A DNA stretch of 64,000 nt from Flavobacterium sp. (GTDB lineage: Bacteria > Bacteroidota > Bacteroidia > Flavobacteriales > Flavobacteriaceae). Positions 21,801 to 30,102 of this stretch are shown here, one piece after another; position 1 is the stretch's first letter; every line of letters starts with the position of its first letter. The notes below the pieces were generated by a model, which made no database searches, was not told the DNA's origin, and was given only the letters and a program-made list of their open reading frames with translations. The position numbers and the translations under genes were made by a program. Location of the stretch: positions 1 through 64,000 of the forward strand of contig JAIXSK010000028.1 of NCBI GenBank assembly GCA_027484725.1, read 5' to 3'.

Positions 21801-21891
21801 TATTATAAGTATAAATGGCCGATTGTTGGGCCTCAGCTTCACTGATTCCCATCCACAATAAACCAATCAGAAAAAGGGATTTTTTGCGCAT
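18874..21891 (-). CDS. Large exported TPR-repeat protein
   Basis: The 1005-residue product has a signal peptide ending in EAEAQ and then many tetratricopeptide repeats over nearly its full length. Repeat signatures include YYFQKGYCLFSAGKKKEAS, YYQKGDYENAIAQF, YHLGESYFKTNKKQQAL and FELGNTYVTEKKNEEAIKTY. Such long alpha-solenoids act as scaffolds in the periplasm or at the inner face of the outer membrane and resemble BamD/YbgF-type repeats. It is followed on the same strand, 70 nt away, by the barrel gene, so the two products probably work together. The partner and exact role are not known. Confidence 0.88.
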   Translation of the reverse strand: MRKKSLFLIGLLWMGISEAEAQQSAIYTYNTEDFDRAVSLYKATQYQSAQIIFDRVKTTTKDAEIQADCAYYSANCAIHLNQPDADEQIEHFVRDYPTSPKQNEAYLEVSKYYFDQGKYPQALEWSEKVNENTLDYEDQDRYYFQKGYCLFSAGKKKEASGFFNKVINSRDYASQAKYYLGFMAYEGNDYKEASKYFEAVEHEEKYEEKLSYFKADMAFKSGNFQKAIELGVKALPKSNAQEKSELNKIIGESYFNLKDYNKALPYLNEYKGKKGKWSNTDFYQLGYVYYQKGDYENAIAQFNKIIDGKDAVAQNAYYHLGESYFKTNKKQQALNAFKNASEMDFDLKIQEDAHLNYAKISYEIGNSYQPVPDVLFAFIQKYPNSPSKNEIETLLINSYITAKNYKGALDLLEKNKTSAQNKAAYQKVTLYRGLELYTDGNYTDALAMFKKSLSQPVDDRFSARASFWKGETEYGLDNFSDALASFKQFVGFPEAKDTPEFKNINYNMAYAYFKLKEYDQAGNEFELYTQRAQGDKVRLNDAYLRLADCRFVMAKYWPAMEAYNKVVELKSVDADYAAFQKAISYGFVARNDKKIEELKKVIANYSKSQYRDDAMFELGNTYVTEKKNEEAIKTYDQLLAESKTGNYASKAILRQGLVYYNAENDAQALNKFKKLAAEYPKSPEAVEAVATARLIYLDNGKIDEYATWVKTLDFVAVTDAELDNDTYEAAEKQYLQNNTKQAISNLSGYVSKFPNGVHALKANFYLAQSYFADGNPDKSVAHYEFVVAKQRNEFTEPSLARLAEIYLKKDNSDKAIATLKRLETEADFPQNITFAQSNLMKTYYETKDFPSAVVYAEKVMANPKTDNKVKSDAQIIIARSAIQTGDEVKARAAYTKLQTIARGELAAEALYYDAYFKNKDGKFEASNTAVQKLSKDYSGYKYFGAKGLVVMAKNFYGLKDSFQATYILDSVIKNFTAFPEIVTEAQTELSAIKAQEAQTNSSIQN

Positions 21892-21913
21892 GATGCAAGT
21901 TCGTTTAGAAGTC

Positions 21914-21921
21914 CAAATGTA
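21914..21921 (-). promoter_or_regulatory. Putative -7 box for the TPR gene
   Basis: TACATTTG on the minus strand, 22 nt upstream of the TPR start codon, fits TANNTTTG. A -33 TTG is not clear. Confidence 0.45.
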
Positions 21922-22045
21922 TTGTATTGACTGAGCTATAACGAAGTCGTTTTTGCTTTTATTATAAACATTCTTTTTAACAAGCTCAATTTAAAAACAA
22001 TCGTTGTTAAATTTATTTACATTTACGCTTTGGAAATAATTTGAT

Positions 22046-23329
22046 TTGAAAAGAGCTGTAAAATATCTATCTCTGCCAAGTGTTTTATACACCTCGTTGT
22101 TTTTTTTGGGTTTGTTGTTTGTTGTTCAGAGCTCGCCTGTTTTTTACCCGGATAGTTATAGTTATTTGAAAATGGATTTATCCAGAAGCCCGGGTTATTC
22201 GTGCTTTTTGGCTTTGTGTTCATTTATTTTCGGGTCTTATTTCTTATCTGCTGTCCTGGTTTTGCAATACTCAATCAATTTTTGGTCGGTGCGATTTTTA
22301 AGCCTGTCGCTTGAAAAAAATATCCATTTGAACAAATGGCTTTCATGGATGCTTTTTCTGGTGATGATTCATCCGATTTTTAAAGGCGTGCGCCTAGCTC
22401 AGTTAATCCTTTCTGAATCTTTGGCTTACCCGATGTATTTATTGATTTTCGGATTGTTGCTTCAGGGCATGAAAACGCAAAAAAAGAATCCGTTTTATCA
22501 AGCAGTAGGCATCGCATTTATTTTGATTTTGGTTCGCGGACAATTTTTGTTTGTTATTCCGGTGATGCTTTTGGCAGTCCTGATTACCTATTACAAGCAA
22601 TGGCGCGATGCAAAAGTAATTTTGTTGTTTTTGAGCATCATCACCCTGCCTCTTTTTACTAATTTAACCGATATGGGTTATCACAAATTCAAACACGGTT
22701 ATTCTGTGAGCACACCATGGACGGGCATACAAATTATTACCATGCCTTTTTTTGTAGCAGACAAAAGCGATACTCAAATTTTTGAAAATCAAACACAAAG
22801 ACAATATTTTAATTACATCTATCAAAAATTAGAACAAAAAAAATTGCTCTTGTATCAAGTGCCCAAAAATGTAAAACCCATGGATTTTTATTATCAGCAA
22901 TACGTTTACATTTGCAATCGAACCTTGCACAGAGACGGTGTTCAATTTTTCAATCAGCCAGAAGATATGAATAAAAAAATCATTGCCAACAACCAAATAA
23001 CAATGGCAATGACATGGGCCTTGCTCAAAGACAATTTCTCTAAATGGAAAAAAATGTACGCTGAGAATTTCATGAGCGGTTTTGATACGAGTAAATATTT
23101 TTTATTACACCTATTTATTTTTGTTTTGGCAACTTACAATTGGTTTCATAAAAAAGATGTTTTATCGGCATTTATAATTTTGACCGTTTGGGCAACAATC
23201 CTAAACGTTGCATTGGTTGCAGCGGCTGAAGCTGTTATTCAACGTTATACCTTTTACAACCAGTGGATTTTAGTGGCAATTGTACTTTTATTATTTCAAA
23301 ATCTTATCGAGCAAAAAAAATATGACTAA
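22046..23329 (+). CDS. Polytopic membrane protein, possibly a lipid-linked sugar transferase
   Basis: The family is not firmly recognised. The 427-residue product has about ten hydrophobic segments spread along its length and no long soluble domain until residues about 220-310. An early loop carries FYPDSYSYLKMDLSRSPGY, with acidic and aromatic residues that recall the periplasmic first loop of GT-C glycosyltransferases, where an Asp is catalytic. The frame starts at TTG 22046; the next ATG is 43 codons in, beyond the first membrane segment, so TTG initiation is likely. It overlaps the next glycosyltransferase by 8 nt, which supports a GT-C-like or glycan-export role. Confidence 0.7.
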   Translation: MKRAVKYLSLPSVLYTSLFFLGLLFVVQSSPVFYPDSYSYLKMDLSRSPGYSCFLALCSFIFGSYFLSAVLVLQYSINFWSVRFLSLSLEKNIHLNKWLSWMLFLVMIHPIFKGVRLAQLILSESLAYPMYLLIFGLLLQGMKTQKKNPFYQAVGIAFILILVRGQFLFVIPVMLLAVLITYYKQWRDAKVILLFLSIITLPLFTNLTDMGYHKFKHGYSVSTPWTGIQIITMPFFVADKSDTQIFENQTQRQYFNYIYQKLEQKKLLLYQVPKNVKPMDFYYQQYVYICNRTLHRDGVQFFNQPEDMNKKIIANNQITMAMTWALLKDNFSKWKKMYAENFMSGFDTSKYFLLHLFIFVLATYNWFHKKDVLSAFIILTVWATILNVALVAAAEAVIQRYTFYNQWILVAIVLLLFQNLIEQKKYD

Positions 23330-24476
23330 AGAAGTTTCTGTAGTGATGCCTTGCCTGAATGAAGCCGAAACTTTGGCCATTTGTATTCAAAAGGCACAAA
23401 CTTATTTCAAAGCGCACAACATTGACGGCGAAGTGATCATTGCAGACAACGGAAGCACTGATGGCTCGCAGCAAATAGCACTCAACATGGGCGCGCGCGT
23501 AATTGATGTTCCCAACAAAGGATATGGCAATGCGCTCAAAGGAGGTTTTGATCAGGCTTCCGGAAAATACATCATCATGGGCGATGCCGATGACAGTTAT
23601 GACTTCAGCCATCTTTCTTTATTTGTTGAAAAATTGCGCAGCGGATATGACTTTGTTATTGGCAACCGATTCAAAGGCGGCATCCAAAAAAACGCTATGC
23701 CTTTCTTGCACAAATATTTGGGTAATCCGGTTTTGTCATTCTTAGGAAGATTGTTCTTTAAGTCTTCAATTGGTGATTTTCATTGCGGACTCAGAGGCTT
23801 TTCAAACGAAGCTTACCAAAAAATGAAGCTCACCACCACCGGAATGGAATTCGCCTCAGAAATGATTGTCAAGGCACACTTGATGAATTATAAAATTACT
23901 GAAGTGCCAACAATATTGTACCCTGACGGAAGAAGCCGGAAGCCACATTTAAAAACCTGGAGTGACGGCTGGCGTCATCTGCGTTTTTTGTTGCTCTACA
24001 GCCCCAATTGGTTGTTCTTGATTCCCGGATTGGTTTTAATGAGTCTTGGGCTTTTGCTTTCGATTGCTTTGATTCTGACCCCCATTCAAATAGGAAAGAT
24101 AACTTTAGACATCCACACGCTATTGTATGCCAGCGGTTTTTTAATCACCGGATTTCAGTTTGTAGTTTTTTATGGATTGACCAAAATATTTGCCGTTACA
24201 CAAAACTTATTGCCCAAAAGCAATCGTTACAACACTTTATTTGAATACATCAGCTTAGAAAAAGGACTCATTTTGGGCACTTTAATGATTGTTTTGGGAA
24301 TTGGACTCACGGTATATGGTTTTTCAATATGGTCAAATCAGCAATATGGACCACTGGAATCAAGCAAAACGCTCAGAATCATCATACCGGCAGTAACCGT
24401 AATGATTTTGGGCGTCCAAACCATTTTGTATAGTTTTTTCTTTAGTATTTTAGGTTTAAAAGATGAAAAAAATTGA
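23322..24476 (+). CDS. Family 2 glycosyltransferase with C-terminal membrane segments
   Basis: The start MTKEVSVVMPCLNEAE (385 residues) gives the normal GT2 N-terminus; a longer frame overlaps the upstream gene. The GT-A fold shows IADNGSTDGS, the DxD region IIMGDADDSYDF and FHCGLRGFSNEAY. From about residue 225 there are four or more membrane helices. This build matches dolichyl/undecaprenyl-phosphate sugar synthases of the DPM1/GtrB group, which make a lipid-linked sugar donor for periplasmic transfer by a GT-C enzyme. Sugar specificity cannot be read. It overlaps the methyltransferase start by 14 nt, so the three genes are tightly coupled. Confidence 0.88.
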   Translation: MTKEVSVVMPCLNEAETLAICIQKAQTYFKAHNIDGEVIIADNGSTDGSQQIALNMGARVIDVPNKGYGNALKGGFDQASGKYIIMGDADDSYDFSHLSLFVEKLRSGYDFVIGNRFKGGIQKNAMPFLHKYLGNPVLSFLGRLFFKSSIGDFHCGLRGFSNEAYQKMKLTTTGMEFASEMIVKAHLMNYKITEVPTILYPDGRSRKPHLKTWSDGWRHLRFLLLYSPNWLFLIPGLVLMSLGLLLSIALILTPIQIGKITLDIHTLLYASGFLITGFQFVVFYGLTKIFAVTQNLLPKSNRYNTLFEYISLEKGLILGTLMIVLGIGLTVYGFSIWSNQQYGPLESSKTLRIIIPAVTVMILGVQTILYSFFFSILGLKDEKN

Positions 24477-25011
24477 TTATTTACTCCAAGCCGAGCGCAT
24501 CCGACAAGCCAAAAAATATATTATGGGCAAGAGTATTCTTGACATCGGCTGCCACAAGGGCGAATTATTTCAAGACATACTCAAAAACAAACCCATCAGT
24601 GGCGACGGAATTGACAATGTTCTGACAACTCAAATCAAGACCGAACATTACACTTTGTTTCCCGGATATTTTCCTCAGGATTTTCCGTTGCAAAAACAGT
24701 ATGACAACATAACTTTGTTGGCCGTTTTAGAACATATTCCAGAAGACGAACTCCGAAAATATCCAGAAACGTTGGCAAAATTCTTAAATCCAAAAGGGCG
24801 CATCATCATTACCGTTCCGTCAAAATATGTCGATTACATTTTAAATGTTCTTTTATTTTTTAAACTTATTGATGGTATGGATTTGATTCATCATCAAGAT
24901 TTTGAGCGCAGGCTGATCAAAGATATTTTTAAGGCCAATGGATATAACTTAGTGGCTGAAAAACGTTTTGAACTTGGTCTAAACTTATTGTTTGTATTTG
25001 AAAAAATTTAA
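24463..25011 (+). CDS. SAM-dependent methyltransferase, class I
   Basis: The 182-residue product has the SAM-binding motif I as SILDIGCHKGELF and a later LLAVLEHIPEDEL, typical of methyltransferases acting on small molecules or sugars. The C-terminal part shows KDIFKANGYNLV. The gene overlaps the preceding glycosyltransferase and lies in the glycan-type block. A sugar or lipid-linked intermediate is a plausible substrate, but this is inferred from context only. Confidence 0.8.
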   Translation: MKKIDYLLQAERIRQAKKYIMGKSILDIGCHKGELFQDILKNKPISGDGIDNVLTTQIKTEHYTLFPGYFPQDFPLQKQYDNITLLAVLEHIPEDELRKYPETLAKFLNPKGRIIITVPSKYVDYILNVLLFFKLIDGMDLIHHQDFERRLIKDIFKANGYNLVAEKRFELGLNLLFVFEKI

Positions 25012-25093
25012 TCAAAAAACCAAAGGAATACTTTGCATTTTATTTTTGATTACTGCTATAACTTATTACTTTTACCGCACTAACCCAAAGCAT

Positions 25094-25777
25094 ATGTCAA
25101 ATCTTGTTTTATCGCTCAAAAACGTCAACATTTACCAAGCCGGAAAAGTGATTTTGTCTCACGTGAATCTTGAAATTGGTCAAGGTGAATTTCTGTACAT
25201 CATCGGAAAAACCGGAACCGGAAAAAGTAGTCTCATGCGTACTCTATATGCTGACTTGCCGCTTTCAGAAGGCCAAGGAAACATCGTAGGCTTTGATTTG
25301 GCTACTTTAAAAGACGATCAAATTCCGTTTTTGCGCAGAAAACTGGGTATTGTATTTCAGGATTTCAGATTGCTTCCAGACCGAACCGTTAAAGAAAACA
25401 TGCTTTTTGTGCTCAAAGCAACCGGTTGGACCAACGTGCAAGAAATGCAAGACAAAATTGACGAAGTTTTAGAAAAAGTAGACTTGCGCTCAGTGGCAGA
25501 AAAAATGCCACATCAACTCTCGGGTGGTGAACAACAACGCGTGGGAATTGCTCGTGCCTTGCTCAATGATCCGGAATTAATTTTGGCTGATGAACCCACC
25601 GGAAACCTGGATCCGCAAACCAGTGTTGAAGTCATGGAAGTACTCAGAAAAATCAACGCCAACGGAAAAACCATCATCATGGCGACGCATGATTATGCCT
25701 TGTTGCTCAAATATCCGTCTAAAACCCTCAAATGTGAAGACAACCAAGTATTTGAGGTGGTTCAGCGATCTGTTTAA
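25094..25777 (+). CDS. ftsE: ABC transporter ATP-binding protein FtsE
   Basis: FtsE is the ATPase of the FtsEX complex, which couples ATP hydrolysis to peptidoglycan hydrolase activation at the division site. The start [12 protein letters not shown] (227 residues) is preferred; the longer upstream frame adds a 34-residue hydrophobic extension not found in the family. Motifs are complete: Walker [10 protein letters not shown] (about 38-46), signature [16 protein letters not shown], Walker [13 protein letters not shown] and H-loop MATHDYALL. No ftsX gene is adjacent. The flanking genes are glycosyltransferases, so this ftsE is isolated from its usual partner. Confidence 0.88.
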   Translation: MSNLVLSLKNVNIYQAGKVILSHVNLEIGQGEFLYIIGKTGTGKSSLMRTLYADLPLSEGQGNIVGFDLATLKDDQIPFLRRKLGIVFQDFRLLPDRTVKENMLFVLKATGWTNVQEMQDKIDEVLEKVDLRSVAEKMPHQLSGGEQQRVGIARALLNDPELILADEPTGNLDPQTSVEVMEVLRKINANGKTIIMATHDYALLLKYPSKTLKCEDNQVFEVVQRSV

Positions 25778-25833
25778 AACACAATACAAATGGAGTTGGA
25801 GCGTTTAAAAACGGTGCTAATGAACGCTTATTG

Positions 25834-26730
25834 ATGCTATCGATACTTATTCCTATATACAACTACAACGCGGTTCCTTTGGTCAAAAAAATCAAGGAAC
25901 AAGCCCACAAAACCAATGTTTTATTTGAAATCATTTGCCTGAACGATGCGTCTTCTCTTTTTTTAACAGAAAATCAAGAACTCGCTCAGTTACCTTGTGT
26001 TCGCTATGAGATTTCTGATAAAAATCAAGGCCGAAGCAAAACCAGAAACCAACTTGCCAAAAGGGCGCAATATGATTGGTTGTTGTTTCTGGACACGGAT
26101 GTAATACCTGTAGATGATTTTTTGATAGATCGGTATCTTCCTTTTTTAGCGGACGAAAAACAAGCAGTTTACGGAGGAATTGTCTACTCTGAGAAAAAGC
26201 CCGAAAAAGAAAAACTATTGCGTTGGGTTTATGGCCGAGCACGCGAAGCACTTAGCGCTGAAAAACGTCAAAAAAATCCGTATTTGACCTTTTTGACGCT
26301 TAATTTTTTAATCCATAAAGAGATTTTTAAAATAGTTCGGTTCAATGAAGATATTCCCAACCTTCGGCATGAAGATTCGCTGTTTTCATATCATTTAAAA
26401 ACAAATCACATCCAGGTTACCCACATAGAAAATCCGGTAGAACACCTGGGTTTAGATTGTTTTGAAAATGCCATCGTCAAAGAAAAAGAATCCCTTTTTG
26501 CACTCAAGAATTTGTTGGATCAAAACCTTATTTCAGCTGATTACATTAAAATGGGCAAACTGTTGAGCGACTTAAAAAAATATCGATTGGTGTTTTTAGG
26601 TCAATTGTTTTATCATGTCACGCATCGCTTGTTCCTCAAAAACATCAGAAGTTCAAATCCTTCATTGTTTGTATTTGACTTATACAGATTGAGTTATCTT
26701 TGCAGCTTACAAACCGATTCATCCAAATAG
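25834..26730 (+). CDS. Family 2 glycosyltransferase
   Basis: The 298-residue product has the GT-A start MLSILIPIYNYNAV and the metal-binding region LLFLDTDVIPVDD. The acceptor-side motif NLRHEDSLFSYHL near residue 185 carries the ED pair seen in GT2 enzymes. There are no membrane helices, so it acts at the cytoplasmic face. The ATG at 25834 is preferred over the TTG immediately before it. The next glycosyltransferase begins directly after its stop codon. Confidence 0.87.
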   Translation: MLSILIPIYNYNAVPLVKKIKEQAHKTNVLFEIICLNDASSLFLTENQELAQLPCVRYEISDKNQGRSKTRNQLAKRAQYDWLLFLDTDVIPVDDFLIDRYLPFLADEKQAVYGGIVYSEKKPEKEKLLRWVYGRAREALSAEKRQKNPYLTFLTLNFLIHKEIFKIVRFNEDIPNLRHEDSLFSYHLKTNHIQVTHIENPVEHLGLDCFENAIVKEKESLFALKNLLDQNLISADYIKMGKLLSDLKKYRLVFLGQLFYHVTHRLFLKNIRSSNPSLFVFDLYRLSYLCSLQTDSSK

Positions 26731-27657
26731 ATGTCTTTTTTTTCAGTCATTATTCCTGTATACAACAAGGAGCAGTATTTAAAAAACACCTTACAAAGTG
26801 TATTGGGTCAAACCTTTACTGATTTTGAAGTTCTGATTATAAATGACGGTTCAACAGATCAAAGTCAAAGCGTAATTGATGAGTTCAATGACCCAAGAAT
26901 AAACTCGTTTTATCAGGTCAATGCCGGGGCATCTGCGGCTAGAAATTTCGGAATCAAACAAGCCAAATCTGAATACATTACCTTTTTAGATGGTGATGAT
27001 TTTTGGTATCCGGATTGTTTGTTGCAATTTCATTCGATGATTCAAAATTTTCGGGAACAAAAGATTTTTTCATCGGCCGTTGAAGTTGAAAATGCATACA
27101 ATGTCTTACCCGCGCAATATTCGATGGCAAATTCAAATCAGCCACAAATTGTAAATTACTTTCAAGCAAGTCTTCGTGAAAGTGCCATTTGTACTTCATG
27201 CGCCGTTTTTCACAAAAGTGTTTTTGAACAGATTGGTCTTTTTGATATCACTCTAAAAAACGGAGAAGACACTGATTTGTGGATCCGGATGGGGCTCAAA
27301 TTTGAGATGGTTTTTTCGCATCAAATATTGGCGCGATATGTCTATGACCCACACAGTTTGTCTAAGGGAAATAAGTATTTAGATCAAAAACTCAACATCG
27401 ATAAATTCCGCGAGGCTGAAAAACAAAACCTCGATTTGAAAAAATTTTTAGATTTAAATCGCTATGCACTGGCCATAAAATCTAAAATGTACGGGCAAAA
27501 ATTTAAGTTTGATCAATACGCTTCTGAAATCAATCTTCAAAATTTAAACTTTAAAAAGAGATTTTTGCTCAAACTTCCCGGCTCGGTTTTGCTTTTTCTG
27601 GTCAAAGTAAATGTTGCTTTGGCTGCGATTGGTTGGAGCAAATCAGTATTTAAATAA
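26731..27657 (+). CDS. Family 2 glycosyltransferase
   Basis: The 308-residue product shows the canonical GT2 pattern: SVIIPVYNKEQYL, VLIINDGSTDQS, ITFLDGDDFWYPD and the acceptor-loop KNGEDTDLWIRMG. Its ATG follows the upstream stop codon with no gap, so the two genes are translationally linked. A hydrophobic C-terminal stretch (about residues 280-305) could bring it to the membrane. The sugar is unknown. Confidence 0.9.
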   Translation: MSFFSVIIPVYNKEQYLKNTLQSVLGQTFTDFEVLIINDGSTDQSQSVIDEFNDPRINSFYQVNAGASAARNFGIKQAKSEYITFLDGDDFWYPDCLLQFHSMIQNFREQKIFSSAVEVENAYNVLPAQYSMANSNQPQIVNYFQASLRESAICTSCAVFHKSVFEQIGLFDITLKNGEDTDLWIRMGLKFEMVFSHQILARYVYDPHSLSKGNKYLDQKLNIDKFREAEKQNLDLKKFLDLNRYALAIKSKMYGQKFKFDQYASEINLQNLNFKKRFLLKLPGSVLLFLVKVNVALAAIGWSKSVFK

Positions 27658-27658
27658 C

Positions 27659-28747
27659 CTATCCCAAACGGTTTTTCCAATCTTTGGCAATGTTGCCCAT
27701 CGATAAATGAGCCACGCTGTCTTTGGCTTTTTGTTTCATAGATTGATACAAATCAGGTTGCTCGATCATTTGGTTGAGCGCTAAAGTAAATTGTTCGATG
27801 TTTTCATTCGCAACCAATAGACCGTTTTGCTCGTGTTGAATAATTTCGCGCGGACCTGAATGACAATCTACAGAAACCACCGGTGTTCCCAAAGCCAATG
27901 ATTCAATCAAAACCATCGGAAAGCCTTCATATTTACTGGTTAAAGTTGTAAACATCGCCGATTGAACATAACCAAAAGGATTATCGGTTTGGGGCAAAAA
28001 TTGAATGTGGTTCTCCATTTTTAATTGCGCCGCTAAAGCTTTGAGCTGCGCTAAATCAGGGCCATCGCCTAATAAATACAAACTGATGCCTTGATTGGGT
28101 AAAATAGATTGAGCGTAGGCCGAAATCAACAAACTGAAATTCTTAACAGCATCGTCAATTCTACCATAAGCTAAAATGAACTTTCCGGATTCCGTTTTTT
28201 CTTGGGCCAACTGATGCAATCGCGTAACATCAACCGGATTATACTGCACCGCTACATTTTGATAGCCTAATTCTTTTTTGACTTTTTGCGCAATTTCATC
28301 TGAAACGCACAAAATAGCTTCGGCGTTTTGATATATTTTTTGTGCTAATGATTTAGATCTCGGGAAATAAAATTCCAAATCATAACTGTGCACCATGTAA
28401 ATGGTTCGCGCATATCGGTAAAAATATTTTGAAATCAACCATTCTGAGAGGTTTTCGCACCGGTTTCTGTTGTCAATAATCCAATCAAATTTATGCTCGT
28501 CTATATACTTTTTGAGTTGGTAGGCGCGTTTGATTCTGCCCAAAATTGAGTCATCTTGCTCTTTGAGTAAACCCAAGTTGAACAAAGTTCCGCAGTATTC
28601 GTATTGAACCTCATTCAAAACCGTAATCAGATGCACTTCATAGCCCAATTCATCTAGGATTTGAGAAAGCAAAGCAGCAAAACGTTCGGCTCCACCATGC
28701 GCCAGCATTCGGGTAACAATAGCAACTTTCTGGGGCGCTTGGCTCAT
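27659..28747 (-). CDS. Family 4 glycosyltransferase (GT-B fold)
   Basis: Starting at MSQAPQKVAIVTRMLAHGGA, this product of 362 residues has the GT4 glycine-rich N-terminal site (HGGAERFAALLS) and the C-terminal donor site SKYEGFPMVLIESLALGTP followed by SVDCHSGPREII. The EX7E motif lies between SKYEGF and IESLALG. It converges tail-to-tail with the preceding glycosyltransferase with only one base between the two stop codons. Its start faces another glycosyltransferase across 56 bp that hold a symmetric promoter box. Confidence 0.9.
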   Translation of the reverse strand: MSQAPQKVAIVTRMLAHGGAERFAALLSQILDELGYEVHLITVLNEVQYEYCGTLFNLGLLKEQDDSILGRIKRAYQLKKYIDEHKFDWIIDNRNRCENLSEWLISKYFYRYARTIYMVHSYDLEFYFPRSKSLAQKIYQNAEAILCVSDEIAQKVKKELGYQNVAVQYNPVDVTRLHQLAQEKTESGKFILAYGRIDDAVKNFSLLISAYAQSILPNQGISLYLLGDGPDLAQLKALAAQLKMENHIQFLPQTDNPFGYVQSAMFTTLTSKYEGFPMVLIESLALGTPVVSVDCHSGPREIIQHEQNGLLVANENIEQFTLALNQMIEQPDLYQSMKQKAKDSVAHLSMGNIAKDWKNRLG

Positions 28748-28764
28748 TATTGGTGAATTGTAGA

Positions 28765-28781
28765 TATATTTGTCAAATATA
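28765..28781. promoter_or_regulatory. Head-to-head -7 boxes forming a 17-bp inverted repeat
   Basis: TATATTTG-T-CAAATATA: each half matches TANNTTTG, one for the minus-strand GT4 gene and one for the plus-strand GT gene at 28804. For the minus direction a TTG lies 17 nt upstream (28801-28799), overlapping the plus gene's start codon. The two promoters would overlap and probably compete. Confidence 0.55.
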
Positions 28782-28803
28782 GCAATATCTGTTTTAAGCA
28801 ACC

Positions 28804-29952
28804 ATGAAGATTTTACTCGCAGGTGAATACAGCAGACTGCACAACTCGCTCAAAGAAGGTTTGGTGCAATTGGGTCACGAGGTAGTAATTGTGGGCTTTA
28901 AAGACGGTTTTAAAAATTATCCGGTTGATTTGCCGCTGTACCATAATTGGAGCGGAAAGTTCTCTAAAAAAATTAAAAATCTACTCTACAAACTAACCGG
29001 TTTTGATTTGAATTCATATGGAACTTATTTGCAAATCAAACGATACCGCAGAAAACTCAACGGTTTTGATGTAGTGCAAATCATCAATGAAAATGCTTTT
29101 TACTGCACGCCCTTTTTTGAAAAGAAAATCTTGCATCAACTTTTTACAGACAATAAGAAGGCGTTTTTGATGTGTTGCGGAACGGATTATCCAACGGTAA
29201 AATACTACTTTGACCATCCGGAATTCAAATCGCTTTTGCTTCCTTATCTTGATCAGAAAATAGACGATATTTCTTTTCAAAATGTCCTTAAGTACAGAAA
29301 ACCTGAATTCAAAAAACTGCACGACTACATTTATAAAAACATTGTTGGTGTGATTGCTTCAGATTTAGATTATCATTTACCGATGCAAAATCATCCGAAA
29401 TATTTAGGTATGATTCCCAATCCGGTCAACATTGAAAAATTAAGCTATCACGCTCCTGAAATTCAAGACAAAATTGTCATTTATCACGGCATCAACAACG
29501 ACAATTATTATAAAAAAGGCAATGATTTTTTTGAAAAAGCCTTAGACATTATTGCCCAAAAATATCCCGACCGCGTTGAAATTGAAACCACCCGCAGTGT
29601 TCCGTATGCAACCTATATCAAACTGTATCAGCGCGCGCATATTTTACTGGACATGGTTTATTCTTTTGATCAAGGATACCACGCGCTTGAAGCCATGGCT
29701 CAAGGGAAAGTAGTTTTTACGGGTGCTGAAAAAGAATTCTACGATTATTACAAACTCACTGAAAAAGTAAACATCAATGCCTGTCCTGATGTAACGTATT
29801 TGGTTGATCAATTGTCTTGGCTCATTGAAAATCCTTCAGAAATTATAGCCATGAGCCAGCGCGCCAGAGCTTTTGTAGAGCGCGAACACAACTACATCAA
29901 TGCAGCCAAACATTACCTGAAAGTTTGGTCTGAATCACGCGCAAAAGCATAA
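28804..29952 (+). CDS. GT-B type glycosyltransferase
   Basis: The 382-residue product begins MKILLAGEYSRLHNSL and resembles family 4-like enzymes. The C-terminal domain contains PNPVNIEKL and, in place of the classical EX7E context, DQGYHALEAMAQGKVVFTG with a conserved Glu. The N-terminal half is more divergent than in the GT4 neighbour. It is transcribed away from that neighbour over a shared promoter region and closes the glycosyltransferase block. Sugar and acceptor are unknown. Confidence 0.82.
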   Translation: MKILLAGEYSRLHNSLKEGLVQLGHEVVIVGFKDGFKNYPVDLPLYHNWSGKFSKKIKNLLYKLTGFDLNSYGTYLQIKRYRRKLNGFDVVQIINENAFYCTPFFEKKILHQLFTDNKKAFLMCCGTDYPTVKYYFDHPEFKSLLLPYLDQKIDDISFQNVLKYRKPEFKKLHDYIYKNIVGVIASDLDYHLPMQNHPKYLGMIPNPVNIEKLSYHAPEIQDKIVIYHGINNDNYYKKGNDFFEKALDIIAQKYPDRVEIETTRSVPYATYIKLYQRAHILLDMVYSFDQGYHALEAMAQGKVVFTGAEKEFYDYYKLTEKVNINACPDVTYLVDQLSWLIENPSEIIAMSQRARAFVEREHNYINAAKHYLKVWSESRAKA

Positions 29953-30102
29953 TATTTTAACGTTTTTAGCCGAAATGAACCGTGAATGTTAAATTAACGT
30001 GTTGTTCATCGGGTATTTTTTTGTAGCAGAAATCTTATTGATAACTTAGCCCTGCCCTAACCCAATACCCCAAATAATGAAACTTAACCTAAAAACTATG
30101 TT

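Noticed and set aside
24992..25093. Hydrophobic N-terminal extension of ftsE suggesting a fusion
   Set aside because: It overlaps the methyltransferase gene and lacks support from the family length; the internal ATG at 25094 gives a normal FtsE.
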